NCBI GenBank assembly: GCA_026770025.1
Contig: JAMXDE010000059.1
Coordinates: 124,001-188,000 of the forward strand
DNA: 64,000 nt
From: Craspedostauros australis
Taxonomy: Eukaryota; Bacillariophyta; Bacillariophyceae; Mastogloiales; Achnanthaceae
Direction of reading: 5' to 3'
The translations under genes and the position numbers were made by a program. Positions within the stretch are counted from its first letter, which is position 1. Every line of letters begins with the position of its first letter. Below the pieces are notes generated by a model. The model had not been told where the DNA came from and made no database searches. It saw nothing but the letters and a program-made list of their open reading frames with translations. Below, in pieces: positions 42,618 through 54,413 of this stretch.

Positions 42618-44646
42618 TTACGACGAACTGGGCGCCTCCAGCCGCCCATAGAAGAAGGTGTGCCGAACGTGCAACACGACGAACGAGCACAGATGCAGGA
42701 ACATTGCGTATCCAGCCAGCACGATCATGTCGTTGCCGCGATTCACATCTTCAATCTCGTAGAACTGCAGCACCGATTCACCGGTGGGGAACAGCTCGCT
42801 GTCGAAGGTGCGGCCATCAAACTCGGTCTTCATGAAGGAACGCCACGAGTATGTGTGGAAGGCGATGTAGTGCGTCCATCGCAAACGGTCTGGAAATTCG
42901 GACGGTGTGATCATGAAGCCTTGGAACAGCATGAAGAAACCGAACAGTCCCGCCACGAGCGCCATGCCGATGACGAAGTGCGGCACGACGTGGGAGACCA
43001 GCTGTGCCAGCGCCTCGGATGTCAGCAAGGCGAGGTACATGTTGAGGAAGTACCAGAAGGGATCGTTGAACTTGAGCATCGTCATGATGATGAGGGAGAC
43101 GAGGAACGCCAGCAGCCCGGTGCCTGGGATCGAAGCGAGACCTTGCGCCATCTGGTAGGCGATGGGATGGTAGTAGTCATTGAGGACCTCCTTGTCGACG
43201 ATGCCGCGCTCGATGACCGTGAAAGGCAGCACGGCGACGCTCATGAAGATGAAGAATGCCACGCAGTAGAACAGCACCGCCGCACGCGAAAGGATGCTCT
43301 CGTAGTCATCGCGTTCGCCGAGCTCCCAAAACAGCCCACCGACCATCAATGCCAGCATGGAGTACATGGCCACACGCGTGAAGAGGATGCCTGGGTTGAA
43401 CCAGAGGTTGAGGAAGTACCGGTACGTCAGTTCCATGACGACCGTCAATCCGCCCGAACGGAAGGTCTGTTGTTGTTCCTTGTGCACGAGCTGTCGCAGG
43501 CTGTAGGTGCTCGATGCCCGCTTGTTGACGTTCTTCACGCCGACACCGTCATCATCGAGGAATGGCTCGCCGTTCTTCGCTGGACCATTCTGCTGCCAAT
43601 CATCAAAGAGCTCGGCCCATTCGTGGACAGTCTTTTCGTGGATGCGGAATTCATCGTTGACCATGGTGACGTAATGATCGGCGCGATTCCATCCTTCCGG
43701 CGTGGGGTGGCCATTGACCGCGAAGAAATCCTCCATACGTCGGCGGCTGCCCGTGTACATCAAGCGGCCCTTGCTGAGCAGCACGGTGTTGTCGATGAGC
43801 TGCCAGATGAAGCTGGACGGTTGATGGATGGTGAGGATGACGCGCCGTCCCGCAGCTGCGCGCGCGTACTCCTTGAGGAACTCCATGACCTGGTAGGCGG
43901 ATTCTGCATCGAGACCGGACGTTGGTTCATCGAGGAAGAAGTTGTTGGGACAGGTCAACGCCTCGAGGCCGATGGAAAGACGACGCTTCTGTCCGCCCGA
44001 CAAACCCTTGATGAAGAGATCGCCGACGATGGTGTTGGCCTGTTCCGTGAGACCGAGCTTGGTGAGGAGGTTGTCGATCTCCTTCTCCAACTCCGCACCG
44101 CCCTTGCGTCCCGACAGACGCGCGTAGTGGTTCATGTAGGATCGCACCGTGAAGAATCCGTGCAGTCGGTCATCCTGTGGGACGATTGCCTTGGATCCTG
44201 GCAGATGGACTGCAATACGTGTGAATCGGAACGTGTCGACAGCATCGAAAATGAGAGATGATAGTCATCACAGATGAAATGAGATGAAATGGGATGAGAT
44301 AGCGCACAGGAGACTGACTGTCGCTTGCCAACACAATTGTTCCGCCGGCACCACATGCATCCATCCATTCCTGCGTTCATATGCACTCACCATCCGCAAC
44401 GCCCTGAATGTTCATTTGCAAGCTGTCGGTGAGCGTGGAGAGGAGCGTCGTCTTGCCACTGCCCGATGGCCCCAAAATGGCCGTCACTGTGCCCTCTGGA
44501 AAGTCCACCTTCATGCGATGCAGCAGCTGCACGCTCTTCTCGTCGTTGCCACCCGTGCGGATCGTCTCGATGTGGATGTAGCCATCGTTGGGGTTGTGCT
44601 GCGCGTCGACGTTGTCGGAGTCGCTGGCGGCAGTTGGGTCCTTCAT
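42618..44646 (-). CDS. ABCG-type half-transporter, two exons
   Basis: Exon 1 is 44646-44391 and exon 2 is 44197-42618, joined across a 193-bp GT-AG intron (phase 1, giving ADG then SKAIVPQDD). The product has about 611 residues. It carries Walker A GPSGSGKTT (59-67), Q-loop VPQDDRL, signature LSGGQKRR (about 151) and Walker B FFLDEPTSGLD (about 174). A C-terminal membrane domain follows with about six hydrophobic segments, including ILFTRVAMYSMLALMVGGLFW and VVPHFVIGMALVAGLFGFFM. Nucleotide-binding domain first, then one membrane domain, is the half-transporter layout of the White/ABCG family, which works as a dimer to export lipids or xenobiotics. It is head-to-head with the TTC27-like gene. 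Confidence is high for the family; the substrate is unknown. Confidence 0.93.
44198..44390 (-). other. Intron of the ABCG gene
   Basis: Donor GTGAGT (44390-44385) and acceptor CAG ending at 44198. Translation without splicing meets a stop four codons after the donor, and splicing restores the conserved VPQDD motif. Confidence 0.88.
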
Positions 44647-45482
44647 TGCGGTATTGGAATGCCTTTGTACGAGTATGTTTCTGTGGGTATGGAGAGTGGT
44701 GGTGGATTACGGTGCTTGTCTTGTCTATTGTCGCGTCTGCAGTCTGTCCAGAGTGTGTGTGTAGTGTAGTTTATCGTGTGTCAGTTAGTTGGTTGGTGGT
44801 TGATGTTGCTCCAGATGGATTTTATGATCTCAACTTGATGATGGATTGTCGGCCGGGCTTGTGCAAAGTTGAATTTCTTTTTGTGGGAATGAGCATTGTT
44901 CTTGAAAGGTGGTGTCTTGGTCGGGCGCTGTTGAGGAACTTCCGGCAACGGTTTGTTTTGTTGGTGCATGTGTCTGTGAATGGTTTTGGTGTGTGTGTGT
45001 GTGGTTCCGTTTTCGCTTCGTCGATCACGTTGCCACGACAGGACTTTCACCGAAGCATGATCTCAACAGCCTTTTCAATCACGTCCATTCATTCGCAGCG
45101 GGATTGACCTTTGTCCGAAAACGAGTTTGGGGCTTTCCTCAGTCTGCCCTTCATACGCCAATCGCTCTGTCACCAGTCAATTGGCTCAGGATCAACTTCG
45201 AACAGAATGGAACAAATCCAAACATCGAGGAGACCAACCACACATCACCATCCATTCCATCAACACCAAGCCTAACCAAACAACAAAAGCAAAGAAGAAA
45301 CGGAAGGAAGAGGATCGCCAGGCTCCTCCATTACTGCACATCCATGCGTGTGTGAATCCATCACATGGATCCATTGCTCCGAGCGACGACTGCCTACAAT
45401 CAATCTGCTTGCACAATTGAAACAGAAGCAACAGACGCCAAGCTCTTCTCAGACAGACACAGAGACAAGAACGCACGGAAAC
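44647..45482. promoter_or_regulatory. Shared upstream region of divergent ABCG and TTC27-like genes
   Basis: 836 bp separate the two start codons. The left half is GT-rich on the plus strand (for example a GTGTGTGTGTG run near 44990), and the right half has CA-rich leader-like sequence. No TATA-type element is identified. Confidence 0.4.
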
Positions 45483-48400
45483 ATGGACAGCGACACCGAG
45501 AGCGACGGCTCCGGCGTCGGTGCTTTTGCCACGTTGGATTTGACAGGCGTGGACTTTGATGACGCGGGCGTCGATGCCAATACAACGCAGGATGATGCGC
45601 AGCACGCCATGCAACTGGACGCGTTCGATGTCGCCGCATTGGAGTTGGAAGTCTCGCACATGACCAACAAGTTGACGCACGGCAAACAATTCTCGCGCTT
45701 GCAGGAGTTGGAGAAGCTCATTGCCGGCGGGCGATACACGGATGCGCTGCAGAGCGATTCTGCGAAGTGGTTCTTTGATCGATCCTTGATGATCGATGCG
45801 GATGATGAACAGAACGCGTCGCTGCCATCGACGGTCGTCCAGCGTGTCAAGAATCGCATTCATCAACTTGAGTCGATCCGAGAATGCGTGGAAGCAGAAT
45901 TTGTGGGCGTTGCCGCATTCAACCTCTTCCTGCAGCTCAATTACACGGGCCCCGTCCCTGACGACGAGGTCATGAAGTCCGTTGTCGAAGCCAAATTGAA
46001 TCCGCACGATTGCTTCCGAGATATTCTCCACAAGACGCAGAATGATGCGGACGGCGGCGGCGGCAAGAGCGATGAGGTACCTGCGTCCACACCCGACGCT
46101 GACACAGCGCAGCAACCGAAGCAGAAAATCACACAGCGGCACGACATCAAATATCACAACGCCGTGCTGTCGGAGTTGGCGGTCGAAGGCTATTGGCCAT
46201 GTCCGGTGGCGTACATGCCGTATCTGCTGCTGGTTGCACGCTCCATCCTCACTTCCTTGTGCATCACGCAGCCTGTCGCATCAGAGGAGAACCACAAAAC
46301 CGCAACCAGATGGAATGAACAGCTCAACCTTTCCGCGCAGCAATTGTTCAATCGGCGGTCCGCAGTCAGCAATGACGAGATCGAGGCGGTTGCTCTGCCT
46401 GCGGTCCTCAAGGCGGCGGAGCAGCACCTCAAAGCGGCGCACGTCTGGTCTGTTCGAGCGTGCGTCGCTCACGAACGGCTGTTGCTTCTGCAGGAGTCGA
46501 CGCTCACGCTGTGGGAAGAAGTGCAGCACGGATATCTGAAGGCGCTCCAGATTTTCTCGAAATCCAAAGATTCAGGTGCCAATACTAACGCTGGTGCTGA
46601 CGCTAATGTTGATGACTTGGAAGCTCGCATTCTCTTGGAATGGGGGCTTGCACAACATCACTTCGACCGAGATGGCAAGGGAAAGGCCGACTTTGTGGCC
46701 GCTCAAAAATCATCAGGATTGGAGGTCGAGGTCACCGGTGCGATGGGAAAACGGACCAAATTCCAACAAGACGAGAAGGCGCAGATGATCGTCAGGGCGA
46801 CATCCAAGTCCACACCTACGCCTGCTTCCGTCTCTGCAACTGGCACCACTGATACCAGCAATGGTAACAGCGTCGAAACAGCGGCGAAGGATGAAAAGAA
46901 AGAGATCGCCAACGCGGAGGAAGAAGACAAGGTCCGATCCCAAATGATCAAGTTGGGCGAGGACAGCGAATTGCTGGAGAACGTGAAGTACGAAGACGAG
47001 AAGGACAACGAGGTCACACATCTCTCGATCTTAGATCAAGCCATCCTGCTGGCGTTCTGTCTCGACGTCAAGAACACCAACCCCGCTGATGGGCTGACAG
47101 GCGAACAGATGGGCGCCTACCTCGCTCGCATCCTATTGCACGCGGATGACTGGATGATCTACTCGACCGGTCTACTCGAACGTGCCTGGCTGGACTTCGA
47201 ACGCGTTCACACCAAGGAACGTTCCATCCTGCAGCTCCAGGCATTGGCGGATCAGCACACCAACCGGCTGACCATCACACAATCGACGCGCGCATCGGTG
47301 GAGGAATCTTCGCCTGCCCAGGATCGGTTGCGCAACTTGCACACCATCGTGTACCCTCCTCGATGGCACATGCTGCGGGACATTGCGGACAAGTATGCCT
47401 CCATCGGGATCGTGACGAGCGCGGCGGAGCTGTACACTGAGATCGAGTACTGGGATGAGGTGGTGGACTGCTACAAACGAGCAGGTCGCATGAACCGTGC
47501 TGAAGAGATTGTGAGAGAGCGCTTGGAGGTCTCCGAAACGCCCCGGATGTGGACCGCGCTCGGCGATTTGACGCAAGATCCGGATCATTATGAGAAGGCG
47601 GCGACGCTGTCGAAGGGACGATACGCACCAGCATACTTGAAGCTTGGAGAGTACTACTTTGGCAAGGGAGATCTGTACAAGGCGCAGAACAACTACCGGT
47701 CCTCCGTGGTGCTTCGCCCATTGCAACCTGCCGCGTGGTTCCGGCTTGGCACCATCAGCATGCAGCTGGAGGATTGGGACAACGCTTTAACAGCATTCAC
47801 CGAGGTCGTTCAGCAGCACCCGGAGGAGGCGGAGGGATGGGCCAACATTGCTGCTGTTCACATGCACAACAAGAAGCCAGCTGAGGCCTATCCAGCATTG
47901 GCGGAGGTGAGAATTGCTACATGCGCGTTCGCGTGCACCTGGTGTGCGATGGAGTTGATGTTTGCGGCGTTGTTGAACATGTCACAGTGTTGCAGTGTTA
48001 CTTCATGATGCTGTGAAGCAGATGTACTTCCAATTTTCAGATGCTTGCTTGCTTGTCTGTCATATTATATGTGTACTAATTCCGGAAAATACGATACCTC
48101 ACACAGTCCTTCCACACAATGTCACAATCATACCTCGCAAACTGCGCAGTCTATAAAACAAAACCGTTCCAACTGGAGAGTATGGGTCAGCAAGCTCCAT
48201 ACGTGTTTGGATTTGCACAAGTACGACGAAGCCATCCAAGCCTGCAACATGATTCTCGACTTCAGGAAGAAGAAGGCCGGAACGTCCCAAGAAAGCCCCG
48301 AAGTCGAGGCCAAGTGCGTGCGTGCCATCGTCGGCGGCATACTGGCGAGTTACCGATCCGCCAAGGGAGGCGAGGGCAGCAACAGCGGAGCGATGCAGTC

Positions 48401-48806
48401 CGCCCGACGCAGCCTCATGAGATTGCACGATCTGTTGCAGACATTATCCACCAGCCTCAAGGACCCATGGGTGTACGAAACGCTTGCCTACTTCAATGAG
48501 CAAATCGGAGATGACGACGCCGTGCTCGAGAATCTGATGAAGGAGTACCGCTCCTTGCAAACTATCCGTGGCTGGGAGAAGGACGATTACGAAGTCATCA
48601 AGGTCAGCAGGGTGGTGAAGCAGATCGTCGCGTTCCAAAGACAAACACCGAAGGACATTGCGAAATCCAAATTCCTGGTCCGTGGCGTCGTCAACCGCAT
48701 CAAGGCGGCACGGGTGGATCTGCCGACGCACCCGACGGAGATCTCGGAACTGGAAAGCCTCCTGGCAGAACTGGATGAGCAAGGCAGACAGCACCAGATA
48801 AACTAG
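45483..48806 (+). CDS. TTC27: Tetratricopeptide repeat protein 27-like
   Basis: Exon 1 is 45483-47906 and exon 2 is 48150-48806, joined across a 243-bp GT-AG intron (phase 0), giving 1026 residues. The first in-frame ATG is at 45483. Acidic start, then a long helical region; TPR units are clear from about residue 640: AAELYTEIEYWDEVVDCYKR, MWTALGDL, AYLKLGEYYFGKGDLYKAQ, AAWFRLGTISMQLEDWDNAL and GWANIAAVHMH. The splice joins ALAE to SIKQNRSNWRVW, where the TTC27/Emw1 family has ALKxNxxxWxxW, which supports the intron. The C-terminal part with DEAIQACNMILDFR also fits. TTC27 homologs are conserved cytosolic helical proteins linked to cell integrity and chaperone-like roles. A low-complexity Thr/Ala/Lys insert lies at about 430-500. 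Confidence 0.88.
47907..48149 (+). other. Intron of the TTC27-like gene
   Basis: Donor GTGAGA after GCGGAG and acceptor GCGCAG ending at 48149. Without splicing the frame ends at 48008 in non-conserved sequence; with splicing the TPR homology continues. Confidence 0.85.
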
Positions 48807-48961
48807 GGAGCAGGAAAAGAGACGGCAATCTACTCCTTCGTGGGGATTCCTCTCTGGTTGCTGGTGTTGGCCGCCCTTGGACATGAGCGTATCCGCTCAT
48901 CTCGTGGCAAAAGTGTTTCTCTGCATTGCACGAGCAGCAATGGAATGCACAAGTTGGTTCT

Positions 48962-49618
48962 ATGCCAAACCCCCTCCTTCGGAAGACTATGCGACCAAGG
49001 AAGGAACAACGAATCGAGAACAAGAATCCATCAGAACACGTCAGTGTTCTGGTGATGTCTGGAATTGAGGGTGCGAACATGATTTCGGAATTGGCTGGAT
49101 CGTCCGTATCTGAAGGGCTTGCTGCGCATGCGACCTCCTTGCTTGGTTCCCTCCTGCGTGACGGTCTGCGCGGCCGACCTCGAAACAGTGTGATTCTCTC
49201 ACATGGCACTTCCAAGAAGCGTGGAAGGCACTCGTATGCTCGTGGGTCTTATCGTGGTCATAATCCATACTTTTCTTGCTCAGCCTCTCGTTTCGTCCGT
49301 TGCGGATCAGCCACAGAGATAGGAAACAGAGATCCCAACTCATCAGGACACAGGATAGTCGGCAAGAGCAGGCAACAGCCAAATCGTCAACACACGGTCA
49401 TCAACATGTGGAGTAACACAAGTCAGAACCATGAAGAGGAAACCAGAAAGTTGATCATGATGCTCAGAGAGGAAAACGAGCGGTTGACCTTTCAAGTCAA
49501 GGGTATGGACAGACATGTGCACGAATTGCAGAGACATGTGCGCGAATTGGGGCATCATATGTGCAAACTGCACGAGGAGATGCGATGCATGAGAGAGGAA
49601 ATGCGAAATCGACGGTAA
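48962..49618 (+). CDS. Hypothetical protein with C-terminal coiled coil
   Basis: First ATG at 48962, 218 codons. The middle is Ser/Arg/Gly-rich and without features. The last 70 residues have heptad-like spacing (EETRKLIMMLREENERLTF, then repeated HVHELQRHVREL and LHEEMRCMREEM), which predicts a coiled coil. It lies 155 bp after the TTC27-like stop on the same strand. No family is recognised, and the N-terminal part may be noncoding. Confidence 0.4.
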   Translation: MPNPLLRKTMRPRKEQRIENKNPSEHVSVLVMSGIEGANMISELAGSSVSEGLAAHATSLLGSLLRDGLRGRPRNSVILSHGTSKKRGRHSYARGSYRGHNPYFSCSASRFVRCGSATEIGNRDPNSSGHRIVGKSRQQPNRQHTVINMWSNTSQNHEEETRKLIMMLREENERLTFQVKGMDRHVHELQRHVRELGHHMCKLHEEMRCMREEMRNRR

Positions 49619-51068
49619 CCAATCGGCAGAGATCCCAATCGACCCTCCCCAACCTACCACGCCATACCTCGCGTGCATCGACAACTGCGAAGACGTCGCG
49701 CACATCGAAGTCGACAGCCCCATAGTTTGTTGGGACAGATCCATGCCGATCGCCTGTGTGAAATCAAACAGAGCCTCGGCACACTCTATCAATATACTCC
49801 CATGGCATCATATGAGTACGAGATCACCTCCAACTATTGCGAGAGGAAGATCATCAAGAAGGATTTTCCAGTGAACATCAAAGACATACATACACATACC
49901 CATTGGACCATTGCATCATGCATCAACACAAGCATGAGGTAGATCCCACGTGGATAACACTCTATTTAGCACTATGAACATCGAAAGTACGAGTCTCCTT
50001 GTGATGCCATTCTGAAGTGGAAGTGTCAAGGTCGCAAAATGCAATCGCCTCAATGTAGGGTTTACCATATTTCAGCTGCATTCTGATCACGAGGACCTGA
50101 CTACAGGTCCATGTAGCTCGTAGACGCAGAGACTCTTGCATGTATGCAATGGCGTGATCTGGGTTGAACGGACTTCTGCCGGTCGCCTTGACGAGCGTGT
50201 CACTCGACTCCATGTCCCTTTCATGGGACGCTGTCATGGACAACAGACACGGTTGAGGTGCGTAAACAGCCATAAGCTCATGCAGTCATACACTGAGTGG
50301 ATCTTCGGTCAGAAGGCTCGATGTACAACTGCCGATGAATTCTCTGCATCCCTTGGTCGCAGGCAACACAACGCGTCAGAAGAACTGTATCTTCCAGAAC
50401 TTGAATCTTTGCCTGTCAGTCTGAATCGTTTCGCCTTGGGTTCGACAGCAAGCATGTGCAACGATTGTTGATCGCATAGATTGATACGTGGCCAGAACCG
50501 ACACGAGCCCTGTTCTACCACGACAGTTGAAGTTCTGATCCTTTCAAACACGCAGACTATGGCCCCATTCAGCGAAGTCGAGTATTATTCTGCGGATTTG
50601 AGATACTGAAACGTGATATTTTTAGACATCAATTTTTCGTCTTGTCCATTAGGGTTAGATATATTTAGCTAGCTTCTACGACACAAACGCATGACTGGCT
50701 TGTCCTCACCGTGGACGAAAATGATGACGTCATTGACGGTCGATGCCAGACTGAGATGGTATCCAGCCGCCTCGATGGTGATGTTGTGAAAGGTTCAGCG
50801 CTACGTTCATTCCTTGTGTTGTCGATGGTTTGGCTCTGGTGTGCGTTACCTCCTTTGTGCGTGGGATGTCAAACAGCACGGTGTTGGTGGTGGCATCCCT
50901 ACACGTCCACTTCCACGTTCATGGCAATAGCAACACTTGCGAATATGACACAACATAATATTATATCATATAGTATCATATAATAATACAGTATTGTGTT
51001 ATGAAGCATAACACCAGGGACCAGGAAAACAAACACAGTAGAAACATGTAAAGATAGTATTCTACAAA
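49619..51068. other. Intergenic, no supported gene
   Basis: Short frames only. An AT-rich run of TATCATA/TATTATA type at about 50946-50995 lies just before the RNase H-bearing element and could form hairpins. Confidence 0.5.
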
Positions 51069-52211
51069 ATGAATGCAAACACCAAAACAGCACCGACGTC
51101 AACAGGTGTCAACCGTAGAAAAGATACAGAAGTGAGGCCAACAGCAGCAACAATGGCAGGCAAAGCAATGGTAAATCATAAGGAGACTGCCAATGGCATA
51201 CGCGGAGGAGGACAGTCACAAACAAGGGCTGTCAAGACCATGCCAAGGAAGGCTTGGAGCAAGAAACGGGATAAGATGCTGACACTTGTGGAAGGAGAAA
51301 ACGAGGCAGGAGTCTCCATTGCGCGTAAGACAACGACAAGCATGTGGAAATCTCTGCCAGGAGAAATCCACAAGGTAGCTGTTTTGTTCTCCTACCGTGA
51401 AGTGATGGCAGAGGAAGGCAGGTCGATCCATATCCTGGTGAAAGGGATGATGAATCAACAATACAGGTGGACCGGGAAGGCAACTGCAAAAACAGGACAC
51501 ACCATCCCGGTGCAGGAAGTGCAGGTGTTCATCAGCATGGCCATCGATGGAAGAAAAGAAAAATTTGGTGTGGCGCAAGTGCCCAAAACAGACGAACGAC
51601 GACAGCAGATCCAACAACTCGCTGCTGACTTGAGCATGACAGATCCAAACATGGTGCTGAAAGACATGATGATTCCCAATTCAGGAGGGCTCCTGAGGAA
51701 GACTGAGATCACCATTGTGCGGAGAGCGGCTGTGAACGTGTTGGGGTCACGGTACCCAGACATCACGTTCGTTCCCCAAGGCAAAGATGCGGTAATGGGG
51801 GAAACTGAAAGCAGCATGATGAGCACAACCGCAGAAGGGAGCGGAAAGAAGCGAAAGACGAGAGATAGCGACATCGTCCAACCAAGAAACCTCAAGCAGA
51901 AGAAAATCAAATTCATGACCAGCACACCAACCGCGATAGAGGTGGAGGGACAGCGTTTGGCAAAGGCGATGGAGCACAACACAAGTAGTGAGAGTGAGGA
52001 GTCCAACAAAGATGAGGAGTCATGCAAGAGTGAAGGGAGCACAAGCAGTGCGAAAACGGATGAAGACAGTGATAGCGATGCATCCATGGAGAGCAAGACC
52101 ACGCATACGCTGAAGAAAGGCATGGTAGTGAAGAGATTTAACATGACAGTACTGGTCAAATCAGGCGGCAATCCAGTGAAGAGGTATCTGAAGCCACTTA
52201 AAAATGGCTAG
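51069..52211 (+). CDS. First open frame of RNase H-bearing element
   Basis: ATG at 51069, 380 codons. Basic N-terminus (about 1-80), a central ordered part (about 90-230, with EIHKVAVLFSYREV and QQIQQLAADLSMTDPN), then a nuclear-localisation-like KKRKTRDSD (about 258) and a Ser/Glu/Asp-rich tail with short tandem acidic blocks (about 300-345). It may be an ORF1-type nucleic-acid-binding protein. The stop overlaps the next frame, so the break between them may be a frameshift in a once longer protein. Confidence 0.5.
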   Translation: MNANTKTAPTSTGVNRRKDTEVRPTAATMAGKAMVNHKETANGIRGGGQSQTRAVKTMPRKAWSKKRDKMLTLVEGENEAGVSIARKTTTSMWKSLPGEIHKVAVLFSYREVMAEEGRSIHILVKGMMNQQYRWTGKATAKTGHTIPVQEVQVFISMAIDGRKEKFGVAQVPKTDERRQQIQQLAADLSMTDPNMVLKDMMIPNSGGLLRKTEITIVRRAAVNVLGSRYPDITFVPQGKDAVMGETESSMMSTTAEGSGKKRKTRDSDIVQPRNLKQKKIKFMTSTPTAIEVEGQRLAKAMEHNTSSESEESNKDEESCKSEGSTSSAKTDEDSDSDASMESKTTHTLKKGMVVKRFNMTVLVKSGGNPVKRYLKPLKNG

Positions 52212-52219
52212 TGGCGCTC

Positions 52220-53637
52220 ATGGATCACGTCGACACGATCTTCCTCATGGTGTGGAAGGTGCAAGACACCACTGAGGTGATTGGCAAAGCCAACCAATTT
52301 CCAACAACTGAGAAGGAGCTGATGGTGTACGTGAGCAGGATGAAGGCAACATTGAATGGTCGAACAGTGGCGGCACAAGTGCGTATTGCTATGACATGTG
52401 ATCCAAAGGACATCATGTCAAAGTCAGGATCGCAGCTGAGTTTCTTCTACCAGTCGACTGGACAGACTCTGTACAAGAGACTGCTGGATGAAGCGGAGTA
52501 CACAAAGCAAATTGGAATGCTCACCTACATGGGGAACTTTTCCAATGGACCTGCTATATGCGCCATCATCAACAAGCGTCTGAAGGCTGCAGGAGTCGAA
52601 GGCGAAGTTGGGGGAAGAGTCAGGGCGGATGGAATGATCAGCCAGGAATGGCAAGATGCTCATAAAGCTATGGGGAGGAGTTTCAAGGTGCAACCTTGGC
52701 AAGCTCTCAGGCTTGAAGCTGACAGCCGCTTCCATGTGAGAATCGCCGAAATCCTCTGTGAGATGTTCAATGACATCTCCAAGATTGGGTCAGGAGAACT
52801 CTGCAACAGATTCATCCCCCATCCAATGGCAATGACGTTGGGCCCAGATGGAGTAGCAGCCACAAAGAAGATGCTACAGAAACTCAAAGTGGTAATGGGA
52901 AGGATGGTGGAAGTGCAGATCAGAGGGGTCGAAGACCTTGATGAGCTGGACACAACGGATCCAAGGAACCACTGAGATCAAACCTTGCCAATCAGGTGCA
53001 TCTGATCACAAAGAGGCCGGTGTTTATCCACGTTGACACGCAGGAGGTGCCCTGGAATGGAAAGACCGACATTGCCTACGCATACATGCTCCCAGAACAT
53101 CTGGTGAGGGCAGAGGCGATCGTAAACACCCTGGCAGCGAGGTGCACGTGGGATGTGGGAGCCACCAGCACGAACTGGTTCACTCTGACTGAGCAAGCCA
53201 AGGTGCATCAGGTGCAGTATGATGAGGAGACTGGGAAGTGCGTGGTGCTCCAGATCGAATTGATGTTGATGGTGGCAGACGAATTTCCGGATGTCGAGAT
53301 CAAAGGACTTGAAGTGGTGGAAGGATTGTCATTTTGACTGCTGGCGCTTGACGACAAAAATGCATACTTGTTCACAACGCACACCAGTCAAAAAGGGACG
53401 GCACTCGGCAAGCCTATCAAGTTGGTCATGAAACGATGCATGGTGGAGGCTCCTGCGAGCATCCTACCAGGCCATGGCAACAAGTGCAGGTATGATGCGA
53501 ATCTTCCAGGCGGTAGGAAGCAAGTGGTCAATGGTGGTTCCACATTCATGGTGGGCAAGTGTGGCCAAATAAGCATCTGCAGCACAGCTGGAAGTGCGAA
53601 TAGTGGAGGATCTGATACAACCGAGGAGGCAGGGTGA
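52220..53637 (+). pseudogene. Second part of RNase H-bearing element, broken frames
   Basis: Frame 52220-52975 (first ATG at 52220) continues the theme with VDTIFLMVWKVQDTTEVIG, SFFYQSTGQTLYKRLLD and ICEMFN-like helices. After a frame change, 52996-53337 gives KRPVFIHVDTQEV and LPEHLVRAEAIVN; a TGA follows, and the same frame goes on to 53637. I recall this layout from N-terminal parts of diatom retroelement proteins, but the function is not known. At least one frameshift and one stop separate the pieces. Confidence 0.45.
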
Positions 53638-54413
53638 TCGCCCGATAATGGAAGCCATTGCGGAGCTGCGCAACAGGGAGGAAATGCGACAAGTGAATCT
53701 GTGTCGAAGGTCAATGAAGTTGTTCTGGATGTCTGAGATCGTTACGGCGGACGGAACAGGCATTCTGAAGGCGGTCCTTGAAGATGATGGAGCGATGGTG
53801 GAAGCCAGTGAAGTGAATGTGCCTACAGTTGGGCGGCTCAAGCAAGTGTATTGGGCAACATGGAGGTCCAAGCTCAAGGAGATGCTGGGTCGGAATAGCG
53901 TGCTTAAGGATCGTTTACGGCTGGGCAAGTGGAGCAGTGCAGGCAGTGCGGCCTCCATGAGGTAGAATGAGCAAACTGGGAGGCTTCAGGTCCATGGCGA
54001 TGGATGGATGGGATGGATGGATGGAATGGAGGGAGGTTCCGATGAAGTCAAGAAGGAAGCTGTTTTGGCAAGTGCCAGGAGAGGTGGGAAATGGAGAAGG
54101 GTCCCTGTGGATGGCTACAAGCAAGGAGATGGCATACGGATGCTGACAGTTGGTGAATGGGATGATGCCGTGGTGGCAGATACCCAGGGGATGGAGAGTT
54201 TCTGGGAGGATCTTGGCGAAGCCGAGTTGTGGGCTGTGAAACACATCAGATGCGAGGTCGACTGGAGAGATATCGCCCAGAGTATACGAGAAGAGACAGC
54301 GGTCGGCAGAAGTGACAGGTCTGCCAAAAATGGCAAGGGAATGGCAGCATGGGCGATGGCCAATGATGAGACTCTGGAGGTGCCGGTGTTTGGAACCTTT
54401 GAGGCTCCACGGA
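53594..54413 (+). pseudogene. RNase H-region polyprotein, 5' fragment before copia
   Basis: The linker segment has DRPIMEAIAELRNREEMRQV and RLKQVYWATWRSKLKEML, which in related elements lies between RT and RNase H. A stop at about 53963 is followed by more of the same frame. The RNase H domain starts with SDRSAKNGKGMAAWAM; the family form is [ST]DGS, so the catalytic Asp is kept but the following Gly is Arg. The frame is then interrupted by the copia LTR at 54414. Confidence 0.6.

Noticed and set aside
42660-44261. Long plus-strand frame of 533 codons
   Set aside because: It is antisense to the ABCG gene, rich in His, Glu and Arg as expected for the complement of a coding frame, and has no family motif.
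45348-45482. Extended N-terminus of the TTC27-like protein
   Set aside because: The longer frame starts at GTG; the first ATG in frame is at 45483 and fits an acidic N-terminus.
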